This document shows, in pieces, positions 33,745 to 46,900 of a DNA stretch of 64,000 nucleotides. The DNA comes from Rhea pennata (Eukaryota; Chordata; Aves; Rheiformes; Rheidae), in NCBI RefSeq assembly GCF_028389875.1, contig NC_084663.1, positions 94,161,265-94,225,264 on the forward strand. Direction: 5' to 3'. Each line of letters begins with the position of its first letter. The stretch's first letter is position 1. The translations under genes and the position numbers were made by a program. The notes under the pieces were generated by a model. The model was not told the origin of the DNA and ran no database searches. It saw only the letters and a program-made list of their open reading frames with translations.

Positions 33745-35264
33745 CTAGAAAAGTCCTCTAAGCAGCTGAAGAGAATCATTTTATGTGCATTTTCCAAGAA
33801 AATCCTATGTGAGGGTCCCACATAAACAGAGCTGAAAAACAGAGAGGAAGATGGTCAAAACAGTTGTATCCATTTGATCTAATAGATTTATTATTATTTA
33901 ATGCAAGCACTTTTTGCAGGCTCTTGCCTAAATCAGGTCATAAATAGCTGAAGTTGATTCAGTATATTACCTGTCACTAAATCAATTTAAGACTGTCAGT
34001 TTGCCCAGGTAGTTGAGTTAACTAGATCAGTAGGTTCAGCTCAGAGTGAAGTGAGTGGCCAGACTTTTGTCTTGGCCAATTGTCCTCTTACATGGGCTGT
34101 AAGCATCATTGCTGACATTCTGAAGGTGAGGAAATGAGCATCTATAGTAAAGAAGTCATCCTTTCCCTTTTAGGCAAACAGGAAAATTCCAGAGGGCGAG
34201 GAAAAAAACAAAACAAAACAAAACAAAACAGATTTGAACAATTGTGCAGAGACAGATCTCCTCCTCAGTCTTTGGCTTCACAGACAGCTTGCTGCCTGAA
34301 GGGAAATCTCCCATTTTTGCAAAAGCAGTGTATATTTGGTACATGTTATTACACTTCATATTACCATTACAGTAGTTGAGTCTGTGCCACTGATTCAGGG
34401 GCTGGAAATCTTTCTTAAAATATAGCGTACCATCTGTGACTGTTATCACAGCCTATTTTTCTGAAATATCCTGTATTGGCACAGAATTGTAGAGAATATT
34501 ATATAGATAAAATGATGTAGGTTGCTTATGTTTCAATGACCAAACACGTTCGTAGTAGCATTATAGAATACTGCAGGAATAACATCTGTAGCTGGAAGGA
34601 TCCTTGTGGAAATTTCCTGCCACTGTTAACCTTGATGAAACTTTATCTTTGTAAGCAACAGTGAGAAATTTAACAGCAAAATAATAATAATTTTAAAAAC
34701 TAAGAAAATTACAGCTCTAGAGGATTTCCATACCTGATGCTTAACCATGTTTTTCCAACTTATATGTGATAATTAGGTTTGGACACTAAAAGCTGTAATT
34801 TCATACTGCCCTCTAATTGGATATTATCTCAGAAAAGGATGTTTTCTCCAAGTTTTAAAACAAAGCCTACAAAACAGAAAAAAAGAGAGGCTTATGATAT
34901 CAAGGGAAAATTTTATATGGTAAGAAAAATAAGGATATCCTACAGAAATATGCTACTTTTTTTCTTCCAGCAAGAAATGTTTACGAAGCGGCTCAGTGGC
35001 CCAAAGTTCCTACTCACTGACCCACAAAAGTGTTGGTGCCAGGCTTGATGGTGGCAAATCTTCAGACAGTGCTTCAGTGAAAGTCACCTTCCACATAAAA
35101 GGGAGTTAAATTAATTGTCAGTTTTCAAAATATTGATAATAAGAGACTGGAAGAATTCTAAATACGTTTTGGCAATGAGGCCTGGTTTACTTTACTGAGA
35201 GGAAGCTCCAGAGGTAGTACTTGTGTTACTTGTGCATATATACATCTTACCTCAAGATGACTAT
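33745..35264. other. Noncoding spacer with (CAAAA)n
   Basis: No gene recognised. An ACAAA-type simple repeat lies at 34203-34230. At about 34560-34625 a stretch with TATAGAATACTGCAGG and GCTGGAAGGATCC faintly resembles the reverse complement of a CR1 3' end; it is too diverged to call. Confidence 0.45.
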
Positions 35265-35604
35265 GGCTATGTCTACATTAGTGATCAGTACAGCACAATA
35301 GGAATGAATTTGCGGAGCCAAAAGTGCTGAAGACCCAGTGTCTACATTATATACTTCTTGGTGAGGTTAATTTGAACTGGCTTTCATTAGGTCCCACAGA
35401 CTAAATGCCCATGAAGAACTGGAATATACTGGGGAAGCTTATAGAGCACACCTTCCAATGTAGTTCTGTCCAAAAGAAATTCAGTCCATGTGCTCTGAGA
35501 CCATTCAGCATTGTGAATCCAAATGCTGAATGTCAGAGCATGTTGGGAGACTGACTGCAAAAGTCTTCACATGAGTTGAACATGAATGCTAATGCAGACA
35601 TCCC
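35265..35604. mobile_element. MITE-like element with terminal inverted repeats
   Basis: The left end GGCTATGTCTACATTAGTGA (35265-35284) is mirrored by the right end, whose reverse complement is GGGATGTCTGCATTAGCATT (35585-35604); most positions agree. The 340-base body has no open frame, and the motif GTGTCTACATTA recurs inside near 35339. CTATGTCTACACTA ends are familiar from nonautonomous DNA transposons of turtles and crocodilians, though I cannot name the superfamily. No clear target-site duplication was found, so exact ends are uncertain. Confidence 0.45.
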
Positions 35605-37847
35605 TCCTCAACTGCAAACCTCTCTGAGGTAAAATCATATTTCAATATCGTCATTTTCGTTTTATCACAAGGCATATTCAACAAGGTCATCACAATATCC
35701 GTGAGAGAAATTATAGTTTGTGATTAATGGCAAAAGCTTTATTGTCTTCTCTGTCTTCCAACCCAAATGAAAGTCCAAATCAAATATTCTAAAAATATAT
35801 TAAAGGCTTTATACTGCATTCACCTTTGTTCCTGCTTATTTTGTTTCATTTCTTAAAGCTTAAAAAACAACATGCTTGTAGTTTCCAGAAGCTTTCAGTG
35901 GTTTAGATGAGGTTCATAGGTTTTACTTCTTCGTACAAGTGTAATTTCAAAGCTCTCTCAGTGTATTTTTCTCTTTTGTGCTCTCTCTTTCGCATTTCTC
36001 GTTTGACTTACAGAGATTGTTACATGCATAAAAGTGTCTGCTGGCATTGCTACCAAATATGATGATAGATTGGGCTATTATCAAGGGTTTTAGGAAGTCA
36101 AGGAATACCCTGGACTTATTTATGAAAAATCACATACTTATTTGCAACTATATTGGTGAGAGCAGAAGAATATGGTTAAGTTCCACAACTACCATAAAGG
36201 GCTTGTGTGTTGACAAAGGCTGAAGCAACAGCTTTAATTGTGGAGATATTTTCACTTTCATGCATGTCTGAAACGAAGTGGAAAACTTGGTATTTATTAA
36301 ATTCTGTGGTGGAAATCTTTTATGAACATTAATCAATAGTATGAACTCTGGGGTGGCTACCCTAGTGTTATAGCAGTGGCACGCCTTGATAGATACACAA
36401 ATTTCCAAGACAGTATCTAATTAAATATAGTGCAGTTCTAGTACGTAAAGTGCTAAAAATTTTTGCAGGAACAGGACACACCTTCCACACCTTTAGAAAA
36501 AATTCTAAAAATCTAACTAGCATTAAAACCAGTTCAGATAAACCATTTTTGTAAACAGCCAGAGCTGGAGCCGCTGTTGCTGAAAACCTTGTACGGTGAG
36601 AAATTGCAAGCCTACTACTGACTGTCAACAGGACAGATGAATCCATCATACCAATAATGCTATCTCTTTTTAGCCTAAGTAAAGATAAAGCCTAAATGTG
36701 CTGTGAATTCAGTATCACAATCAACAACAGGAATTACCTAGCAAAGTTCAAGCAAAATAGATCCATGAAAATACACAGAGGGACTGATAACAGATCTCTA
36801 CTAAAGGAATTTTGTTAAAGTTTATGTTTTTCTTCAAAGGTGCTTCAGGATTGGATACAAAAGTCTTTGAACACTCTGAAGCACTAAGCTAAGAACTGAG
36901 AGTACAGGATATAGCACCATACAGAGCTGGCTTTTCAAAAGGGCTTTCTTAGGAGCATAGGTCCTGGTAGCCTAAGAATTGGACAGAAACCAGAGACATG
37001 GGAAAAGCAAGAGTGAAAGGAGGACTGAGAAGGGAGGGAAGCTTGTTGTACATGTACTTTTCTTTTCACAGGGAGAAAAAAGAGGATACTGAACACTGAG
37101 ATGCATAAAGAGAAAAACTAAGGTATAGGAATGAGCATGCTTTAGAGCAGAGCAGAAACAAGGGAGCTTAGCAAGAGGATATGAGGGATAACAGGACCAC
37201 TGAAAGGGCATCCACATGGAAATAGTGCCACTCAAGATAAAATGTAGTTTACAACTCATTTATGAATAAATAAAGACATCATAGGAATAAATTGGTGCCA
37301 TAGGGAGTGCAAGCGCAGCTCTTCATTTGTGGGAATGCTGGCCTAGAATAGCTCTATCAGAATTCTCTATCTGTTTTTATCTTCCACTGCTAAGAAATTT
37401 GTGGTATACCAGCTATACCTTAACCAAGATATCTGATTTAAAACAAAAAATGGCCAGTATGAAGGGAGGTGAGGGAATAGTGGGGGTATGCATGTGGTTC
37501 CCATGATTGTGCCTTGTGGTATTATTAGGGGGAGCTAAAACACAATCTAATAGATAAGCTAGATCAAGAAAAGCTTAAGACTTCTCTGGGTAGCTATAGG
37601 TGTTTTTGAAGGTGGCCACTTACTGTGTAGAAACCTTCAGAGCTTCCACTTGATGGGCAGAGGAAGAATTTTCATACCAGGACTATCAACTCAACCTTCA
37701 ATTTTAATGTCAGTTTTGCCTCAGTTAGTTCCTTTAAATTTCACTGGCCATTCAGTGGTGTTGATTCATAATTTCTTGTAGATGTTACTGGGAGATCTGA
37801 GTTCAAACAGAAACACATGGGTTGAGAAGTTCATAGAATATGGGCTA
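35605..37847. other. Noncoding spacer
   Basis: No gene or named repeat recognised. Short minus-strand open frames near 36148-36649 and 36972-37259 show no domain. Confidence 0.5.
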
Positions 37848-38280
37848 TGGAGTCTGCATTGCTGCAGCATCTGCTCTCTGAGGAACGGCTGTGAGAGCTG
37901 GGCCTCTTCAGCCTGGGGAAGAGAAGACTGAGGGGGGATCTTATCAATGTGTATAAGTACCTGAAGGGAGGGTGTCAAGGGGACGGGGACACCCTGTTGT
38001 CTTTTCAGTTGTCCCATGTGACAGGACAAGAGGCAACGGGTAGAAACTGAAGCACAGGAAGTTCCGCCTGAACGTGAGGGGGAATTTCTTCCCTGGGAGA
38101 GTGACAGAGCACTGGCACAGGTTGCCCAGAGAGGCTGTGGAGTCTCCTTCTCTGGAGATCTTCAAGGCCCGCCTGGATGCAGCCCTGTCTGACATGCTCT
38201 AGGTGACCCTGCTGAGCGGGGAGGTTGGGCTAGATCTCCAGAGGTCCCTTCCAACCTTACTGATTCTATTATTCTATGAT
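37848..38280 (+). mobile_element. CR1 LINE, 5'-truncated copy with ORF2 C terminus
   Basis: A CR1 3' end of about 430 bases out of a full element of several kilobases. From about 37900 the plus strand encodes the end of the ORF2 protein: [20 protein letters not shown], then TEHWHRLPREAVESPSLEIF and KARLDAALSDML before a stop. One in-frame TAG near 38040 breaks this remnant. The short 3' untranslated part ends in ATTCTAT and ATTCTATGAT. The bases 38233-38269 are identical to the tail of the SINE at 15583-15731, so it belongs to the same or a very close subfamily. It is dead by 5' truncation, the normal fate of CR1. Confidence 0.95.
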
Positions 38281-41200
38281 ATTTCTAAGGGTAGCTCAGG
38301 CAAAATCTGTTGGGTATGGAGTAGACAGAATTGATCCTGTTTTGGGATACAGAGATGAACTAAGTGACATCTTCAGATGGTTTCTCAGTCTGATTTCCTA
38401 AAGTTTTATGTATATATCTCTCTACCAAACCATAATGTCTATCCTATCTGGATCATGCCCAGAAATTGGCCTGAAACATTTCATCAGAGGAGGTGATCTC
38501 TTTTACCAACTTTCAACTCCACTAATGACTAAGTATTGGCTGGCCAGTGCACTAACACCACATTAGGGAAATAAAACTTTTTTATCGATTCATTGCTGTT
38601 CCTCCTTTTCTGAGAAGGTGGGGGAACCTAATAAGAAACAGACTAACAGCTGTTTGTGTTATGGAGATTATGTTCAGGACTTTACAGACCCTTGTCATTG
38701 CTGTTAAAAGCCAGCTGGATCAAGCAGCAGTGAACAAACTAATTTTATTTCCATTAGACATTTTTGCTTGTAGGAATTATTAGTACAACTTTACACTCAT
38801 TGAGTAATTCAAGCACGGTCTATATTGTCTATATTTTGTAGCTACATAGATTAACAGTGTAGTCTATTTCCTTTTTAGATAATGAAGAGAGTTTTGTTTG
38901 AGTATGAGAAAATGCTTATTAGGTCACTCCCAGAAACATATTTCTACAATTGTTTGGCAGTTCTTCAGAATCTGAGTCTTATCTTTTCTTGACTCAAAGT
39001 TTTACTGGTGAGCTCCCTGCTAGTACTTGTCACTTCCCCACCCCAACAGATACCCAACCTTGCATGCATATGGCAAAATGTTTTTCACATTATTGCAAGT
39101 GATAAATTTGCCAAAATGTATTCGTTATTCTACAAAGAAAATTTTAGTTGTCATAGTTAGGCTTGGGTCTTTTGCTTTTTACAAGACAAAGCATTGTCAG
39201 ATTTGATACTGACAATGGACCGTATTGTGCTGAGGGATAAAATACATAGTCCCAGCTCAAACAAGATAAATCATTAGATGCAGCTGAGCCTCCAGGTACA
39301 CGAAAGTGTAAAAGCCAGAGGAAATTTTGTATTGTAAAATGAACAAGCTTTTTCACACTCTTATATCAGGGACATCTTTTTTTCATAGTTGATAAAGCAG
39401 TTCTGATAGTTACTAGTTCTTACTTTCAGCTAAACAAGATACTTTTTCTAAAATCTGATAGAGGTTTCTCTGCAGGTTTCACCTACACAGGACTATCAGA
39501 CTCACATTTACTGACATTTGACCTGCTGGGTGTGCATTCATGATGCTTTTCTTTCTGGGCTGGATACCAATCATTGTTTATTTCTCTTTCTACATTGGCA
39601 GTTACATTTGCTGTTCATTTTTAGCAGACTTGACTACTAAGTATACTAATCAAGTGAGTGTTTACTTATTCCAGAGTGGAGCATCTTTCATCCTTAATCT
39701 TTTTTGCTTTGACAAAAAATGTTGTTTAAAGAGTATAGAATAGAACTTAAACACATACGTGAGAGTAGAACAGTTTTAGACCACAAACATACATCATGAT
39801 GACTGATCCTGGATTCTTGTTTGCTTGCCCAGTATTTGAGTCAGCTTAGCTGTCTCTTTATTGCCTCTGAGGATTGTGGATAAACTTCATTTTAAAGATA
39901 TCAATAGGTGAAAGAATCTGATTCAGGATCTCTGTTGAATTCTAGTTAACAGTATTTAAGTCTAAGAAATTATTTCCTCTTTTTTTTTCCTCTTGCTGTT
40001 TGGGAAAAGCTGCATTTTCTCAGTATAATCAGCTCAACAGCCAAAAATAGTGCACCTTCAACATTTTTAGCAAATTGAGACATAAAGAAGCACTAAAGAA
40101 GTATAGTAAAACAGCTGTAACAGTGGTTATACTAGATACACTTCTACAAATCTCTACATATATTTTTTCACTTAAGTTTTTATATTATTTTTCCTTTAAA
40201 TCTCTTTTCTCAAGCCGAAGATAGATACATTGTGAAATGCATATTTTTTATCTGTCAGTTTTTCCATAGAAGCTTTTCTTCTTGAAACTGGCCCTGTAAT
40301 ATCTGCAGACACTTATTAATTACTTCTTGTTCAAACTCTGTGTTTTCCTATCTATCTTTCCAACAACATTCTGACACCTTCTCAAACGAGAGATAGGAAG
40401 AGAGAGCAGTAACTCCACATTGCAGAAGACTTTGAAACTCAATGATTTTGTTTTCATTCCAAACTGAAATAAAAGATAGTTGCTAAGTTCGGCACAGGAC
40501 AGAAATCCAAAAAATGTTGGCTTGCTAATTTCAACAAATGAGGGCTGAAGACGCTTAAGACAGTGCAGGCTTCCAGTTTCAAAAATTCCTGGGTTTGCCA
40601 TAGATCCTGGAGTTGGTTTGTTCCCTTTCAGCCCTTGCAGTGGGATGCCAGGGAGTGGGAGTGGCAGCCTCTGAGATTCTCTAATTTCTAGATTCTTGGG
40701 CCAAGGAATCTGAAAATCCTAGAATTCTCTTCCCAAGAGTGCTGCAGAATCTGTAGGACCTCTGATATTCCTGATTTAGAAAAAAAATGCTCAGTAAGTG
40801 CCTGAAGTCCTGAATACCAAAAGCACTCCCCAAAGACTATCTACTAAACATCTAAAGAGTTAAATGAGTAAATCAGCAAGAATGATGCATGCCTGTCTGC
40901 AACAGTGGCACAGCAGCATTGGTATAATTCTCATGTTTGTTCTACATGCTTATGACACTTTAGTATCATAGCAGTTACAAGAATATATCCATGTGCAGAA
41001 TATAGACTCTTTTGTTGATTTTAGATCATCTCTCTGTCACCTGAAGATAACTATTCACTTTATAAAACAAACTGATATCTGAATTCAGCAAAAATTACGC
41101 AAGTTCTAGTGAATAACTACAGAAGTTCTAGGCAACAGTCAACCAAGATTTCATTTACATTTCCTGTGGCTATTTCCTAGAAATACAAGGCTATTTCTTT

Positions 41201-43837
41201 GAAGCTCATACCAAGCAGTATATTGGGAAAAGCTTACAACAGTTATTTATTTAAATAGAATTTTCTAGAAAAACTGTTAGATTTGTGTACGTTAGAGCTG
41301 ATTTGAACAGATACTTCTTACAGCTGCAGATACTGTGTTGTCAAAATTGCTCTAGATCATAGGATAGCTGGCTAAACTGTCAAAACAAGGCTGTTTGTCC
41401 CAGGTAATTGAATTCTATAATTAGCTTTTCCCTCTTCCAACATGCCTGCAGGGCACAAATCAGCTCTGATTCAGTTATATTCACAGGAAAGTATGAACAG
41501 GCTTTCTGGAAAACTGAGCTTCCCAATTGCTAAAATAGAAAGAGGAAAAAAGAGAATCCTCAGGGGAAAAAAAAAAAGTTTGTTAAAATATGCAAGGAGA
41601 TGTATTCTGCTCTTAGCTGTACTGATTTAAACAAATGTTGTTTCAGTAATGTGGAACTAAATCTAGATTTATATCAGAGTAATTGATGAGCAATAACTAG
41701 CTCACTTTCTGTGTTGCACTGACAACCAGGCTTCACTTGTGCTTGCCTGAGACAATAGACACTTCAACAATATTCACAGCAAGTTCTAACAACCAGCTCA
41801 AAAGCAAAAGTGATGATGCAAACATTAGCTATGCCAAGGAGATGGTAAGTTAACTGAAACTTACTAATTCTGGTCAGACTTCTGTATGAGAGAGTGAGAG
41901 TTTGTAGCCTCTTCTCAGCTGAGTCACTGTAAACAATGACCAGTTACAAAAGAAACTATTTTTGTGTGTGTTTATAGATATTCTGACTTAGCCCTTTCTT
42001 GCTTTTAAGAAAGAAAGTGAAAGAGGTGAAAGTCTCTAGGGAGTCATATGAAGTCCCTTATGTGGAGAGAATTTTACACTAATGACTTGCACCCACTTAC
42101 CTATACACTTAAACAGTATGTGGAGCTAGATAAATATGCCTACTTTCTAAATCTAACATCCAGCCAAAGAAAATCAAGTGGCGAATCATGATCATATGTG
42201 TAACAAGGCTGTGAATTCTCAGTGGTATCATTATACTGAAGTCATACTGAACGTACACTAGTGAGACTAGTGAGAAGACAACTCCTAAAATAGGCACTAA
42301 AGATGTAACTTGACACTATGCACTCTGCAGAGCCTAGCACAGAGAAGGAGAGCTGCATGCTGCATCTCACTCCCTCAGTTGAAGGTGATGGCTATTAATG
42401 ATATTAACAGTGGACTCACTTCTGATCCCATTGGGCTTTCCAGACTGGTAGCTCCATGGAGATTGAAATCCAGCTGGTAGTGTTTTGGATTTATCTTTTC
42501 TGCCATGCGAGCCCTTATCTAATGTCTGCAGTGACATTACTCAGGATACAGTATAGTAAACACCTGTGCTGAGGTCAGTGCAGGGGGAAGGGTGGGAGCA
42601 TACTAGCTGTACTGCCTAGAAGACACCTCAGGGACTCTTAGCCTTTAACCAGTGAGAGCTGAATAGACAGGCATGGCTCCTCTGCTGGGCTAAAGCCCAT
42701 TTTGCATTGCTTGTGCAGCTGAAATCGGATAAGCACTGCTGAAAATCTGGATCAAGGTAATCACCTCTTTATTCTATATCCGATGGCTGAAAACTCCTTT
42801 TTTTTCAGTAGTTTGAAATGGATCTCCATCATTTTCTTGCTTATTGGTCATAGCATAAGCATAACAGAAATATAACACAGATCCAGAGCAGTGACAAATA
42901 TAGCGTGGAGGCAAAGATAGAGAGATGTCCTAAGTCCCATCCCTGAGAGTGAGAGGCCTGTGTCAGACTCCATTACTCCATTACAGTTACTCCATTTCAT
43001 CAACCAACAGAAATGAGCAGGGCTTCTTGCCTACTGCTGATCCCTACTGCTGCTGCAAGAGGGATCGCCAGATCCTGGCTGTCCCCATGACTTCCTGTCA
43101 TTCCCAGTCTCACCATGCTCAGGAGCTCCACAGAGTTCCATAGACACTGGTGTCATCAGGTTAAGTTCTCCCACTACCACGGGCAACTACATGTAACAGG
43201 GCATGGGGGAACTTCAAGTACCTGAAGGGCAGCTGTCTTGGTTTTTATAGGTACAAGTAAGGGAATTACTCCCAGGCTCTCATTCCTGGATGGCAGGCTT
43301 AGGTAGGCTTATCCCAAAAGGAGGAGATGGGCTAGAAGAATGCCTTCGAGGAGGGGGAGCTCTCAAAAAGGGTGAGCACAAATGAGTTCCCAAGAAAGAA
43401 GAGGCATTATCTCAGCAAGACAAAAGGCAATGGCTGCTGAACCTGGAAGATGATGTTAATGGGGTGGAGTTCTTTATGGGAATGGGTATGAAGAGCAAAA
43501 TGGGTGATTTTGTGCCAGAAGAGCAGTAGCATTCGGGGAGCTTGACTGTCTAAGGCATGCCCATGCTATTTTGCACAGGGAGTTTCTTGGTCAAAAGTGT
43601 CCACAGAACATTTGCTTTTTACATCATTGTTTATGTTGTGCCACAGAGTCCTTTCTAACACCTTATAACAAACCTGAGGCCTGTGGGAAAAGGCAAAAGA
43701 GCCGCAGGATAATGTCCTACAGACAGAGGGGCGGAAAACGGAGGAAGGGCACCAATAATTTCCCAGGTCTTTGCAATGGCAAGGAGTTTATTACATTCAC
43801 GGCCAGTTTGTACTCCTTTGTTTTCGTGCTAGCATTG
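38281..43837. other. Long gene-free stretch
   Basis: About 5.5 kb without a supported gene or confidently named repeat. Open frames are below 95 codons and show no recognisable motif. Confidence 0.5.
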
Positions 43838-43990
43838 TTTAGTCTTCTTGCACAAGACAGACTTTCCTTTCTCCTTGTAACCTTTCTCTGTATCTTCTCC
43901 AGAACTTTTTTTTTGCATGTGAGAGCCCAAATCATATACCAGATGTCACCAGAGTTCTGCAGAATTGCACGAGTACTTCCCTATCCCTAG
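43838..43990 (-). mobile_element. Ancient CR1/L3-type LINE fragment
   Basis: Reads CTTTCTCTGTATCTTCTCC, then AGCCCAAATCATATACCAGA and TGTCACCAGAGTTC, ending ACTTCCCTATCCC. This follows the reverse complement of an internal CR1/L3 segment as I remember it (TTCTCTGGACTCTCTCC, GCCCAGAACTGGACACAA, CTCACCAGTGCTGAG, ACTTCCCT) in order and spacing. The element is therefore on the minus strand. The plus-strand open frame 43571-43990 overlaps it and is not a gene. The remnant may extend to about 44040. Confidence 0.5.
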
Positions 43991-46900
43991 TACATAAATA
44001 ATACCTATTATCTCAGTAAGATACGTCTGTCTTTTCTGTGAATGGCTGAATTTTTGTTTACTGTTTATTTCAGTAACTTTTTTGTGCCCTATTTCATTTG
44101 ACTTTTGGCAAATCTGACCTTATTCCTATGCATCTTGATCTCTGCATCAGAGCTGTCTTTGCTGACCAACACTGTTTGCTATCTAAAATCCTCTTTGTAG
44201 GGGTTTTTCATTTATTTAGGCCTAGAGTGTTTCGCAACACAATTTTTCTCTTTCTTGGAATATATATATTGGATAGTTTTTCTACATTGTATTTAGATAC
44301 ATTCCAAGCTACATTCACTTCAAGTATTTCAGTTCTTTGATCCAGGTATATTCACTAGTAAGTTCTCTTAATTTCATGAAGTTTGCCCTTCTGAAGGTGA
44401 AAAAAAAATAATTACCAAATTGTTTTTGTTTGTTATTCTATTTAATATAAATGAAATAAGTTGCTGAATACTCAGGTCAAAGCTATTTTTTATGACCAGC
44501 TTTTCTGAGTGTTTCCGTTACTTGCTAAGTTGGGGTTGTCTCTTTTTATCTCAGTGACTGCTGCTTGAAGTAATCTGGCAGCTATCGTATGCATTGCTAG
44601 CTGGGCCCAAGTTTATTATTAGCAAAATTTGTTTTCCAAATGATATCTGGGAAGTTAAACTTGATCATGGCACAATTCCCAGTAGTGTTTCTATAATAAC
44701 ATTTTGATGACAGACCTCTTCTTGCACCTTTATTTTCTAGCTGCAGACAAGAAAGGCTAAATTTCAATTAGGTGTCCAAATTAAAAACAACCCAAAACAA
44801 AATAACAAAGGCTGCAAACAGGTGGTCTGGGATGCTGGAAGCAGAGTTTCCTGTTGATGTACAATGGGGAAAAGTATGATGAATTAAATGATGATGAGTT
44901 ACATGACAAATATCTTGTATTTAAATAAATTTTTGATATCATTTGGTGTTTTCCATTTCACTTGATGAAATGGTTAAATACCAAATTAAAAGGAGTGATG
45001 TACTAAGATTATAAGTGTCTTGGATATTGGCCAGCTGATAAAATTCACGTGGTCTAGCTCCTATTTGGAAAAGGAGCAGAGCAGTAAAAGAAAGATTCAC
45101 TTCTCGAGTTTGCCTTGGCTGAGGAGACCCAAGACATTTTTTTTCTGCCTTAAGGTTGTGGTGTTCATCATGGAATACCATGAGTTCGGGATTCCCCTTC
45201 CCAAGCCCCCAGCCTTATCCCCTGTGGGTACATAGTGGAGTCTTCTAACCTGTTTGCAAGCGGAGACCATTTGGCCCATAGCAATAGTCCTTATCTGGCA
45301 GACTTTGTTAACTGATAATTAAGTCATGTGAAGGAATGCATTTAAAATTTTCCCAGCTGTTGTACTTACATTAAAGGTACTGAGTTCAAAGCAACTTGAA
45401 GTCTTAACTATAAGAAATATGCAAAGCATTATTCTCCTCCTTAGCTTATGTCCTTCTCTCATTGAAATCAGCCTGCTGGTTCACTTATTACAGGGCTTCC
45501 AGTGGCTTCTGTGGTACCACTCCTGACTTAGACTGGCTCACCTAACCATAGTCTACTTTATCCTGAGGTCTAGTCATGCCTGTTTGTACACTTTTCTAGC
45601 CCTGTCTCATGTCCTGTATTTCTGCATTGTGTTTTTAAGCATAGGCCCAATCTGGAGCATACCTGGAGGTAAAATCATGCATCTGTTCCCAGATTTTTAG
45701 CGGCTGCAGACTGGTAAATGAATCCAGACCTGTTCACCCTGGCCAAGGAAATAGGCCAAAAGTTTGAAGGTGAGAGCTGCAGGAGCTGCCTTGGTGTTTT
45801 TAATACTGACTTGACTTTGTGGGTGAAGCCACCAGGACACAGAACAGAAACTTGAGAGTCTGGAGGACAGAATGATAGGCTGTGCAATAGGAAATCCAAG
45901 GGAAAAACAGGGAACTATTTTTCCTAAAACACAGAGAAAAAGGAACTGGGTATTGAGCTGTGCTTAAAATGGAAAAGACTTCTCACAGGCTATCTTCTCC
46001 TTAAAACAAACAAGAATACATCAGCAGATGAGGAGCTTTGAGTGCTGGCAGGGTACTGTAGGAATTACAGAACTATCTTAAAAAAGCATGTATTCCATCT
46101 TCCCCAAAACAGTTTATGTCAGCTAGTTGGGCACATGAGGCCAAGTGGGTAGGGACCCAGAGCCACAAGCACAAGCACTTCTTGTTCTCTCTGAGCTCAG
46201 AGCCCTGCTGCATTTGGCACCAAGACTGTGATGCAGCAACAGACTGTGAGTCAGGATCTTGTGTAGCACTGCAGCCAGGCAAGTTACTCACTCCAGTGCA
46301 CTCACCCCTTGCCTTCTCCCAGTTATCTGCTTGCCAGGTGCCAGAGCTGGCTTCCTGCATGACCACTGGTCCACTCTATGCCTCTGAGTTACAGAGAAGG
46401 AAGGTGTCTGCCATGACCCCTGGTCACATATACAGGACAGATGGATCTTGAGAGATCTGTCTCCTACCTCTTGCTGAGGAGGAGGCATCATCAGCTCTTG
46501 CCCTATTCTTATTGCTTTCAGTGCTGTGAAGCTTCAGTTTGGGTTAGCCTTGGAAGGACGTAAAGAGGGAGTCATGTCAGTATATTGGCTTGAGCTCTAT
46601 ATGACAGTGCAGTTTAATGGAAACAAAACAACAAATGGAAGGGAGGAACTTGCAATTTAACACTGCTCTTGAGCTGGTGAAAGCCACTGGCAGCCCAGAA
46701 AGTATTTGCCAAAACTTTGCCACCCCTTTCCCTTCTCCTTCCTGTTGTTTCAAGTGGGTGTGTTTTGCCCTAGTTCTTTCTCTGCATGCACCTATTGAAG
46801 CAGAATTATGTTTAGTGCCTATTGGATGATACATTTCTTGATGAGTTTTGCAGATGGTCCTCTGTGTAGATACATGCATTGAGGGCTTCATTTTGCTTGG

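Noticed and set aside
43571-43990. 139-codon plus-strand open frame
   Set aside because: Its second half coincides with an antisense CR1/L3 remnant and nothing in it resembles a conserved protein.
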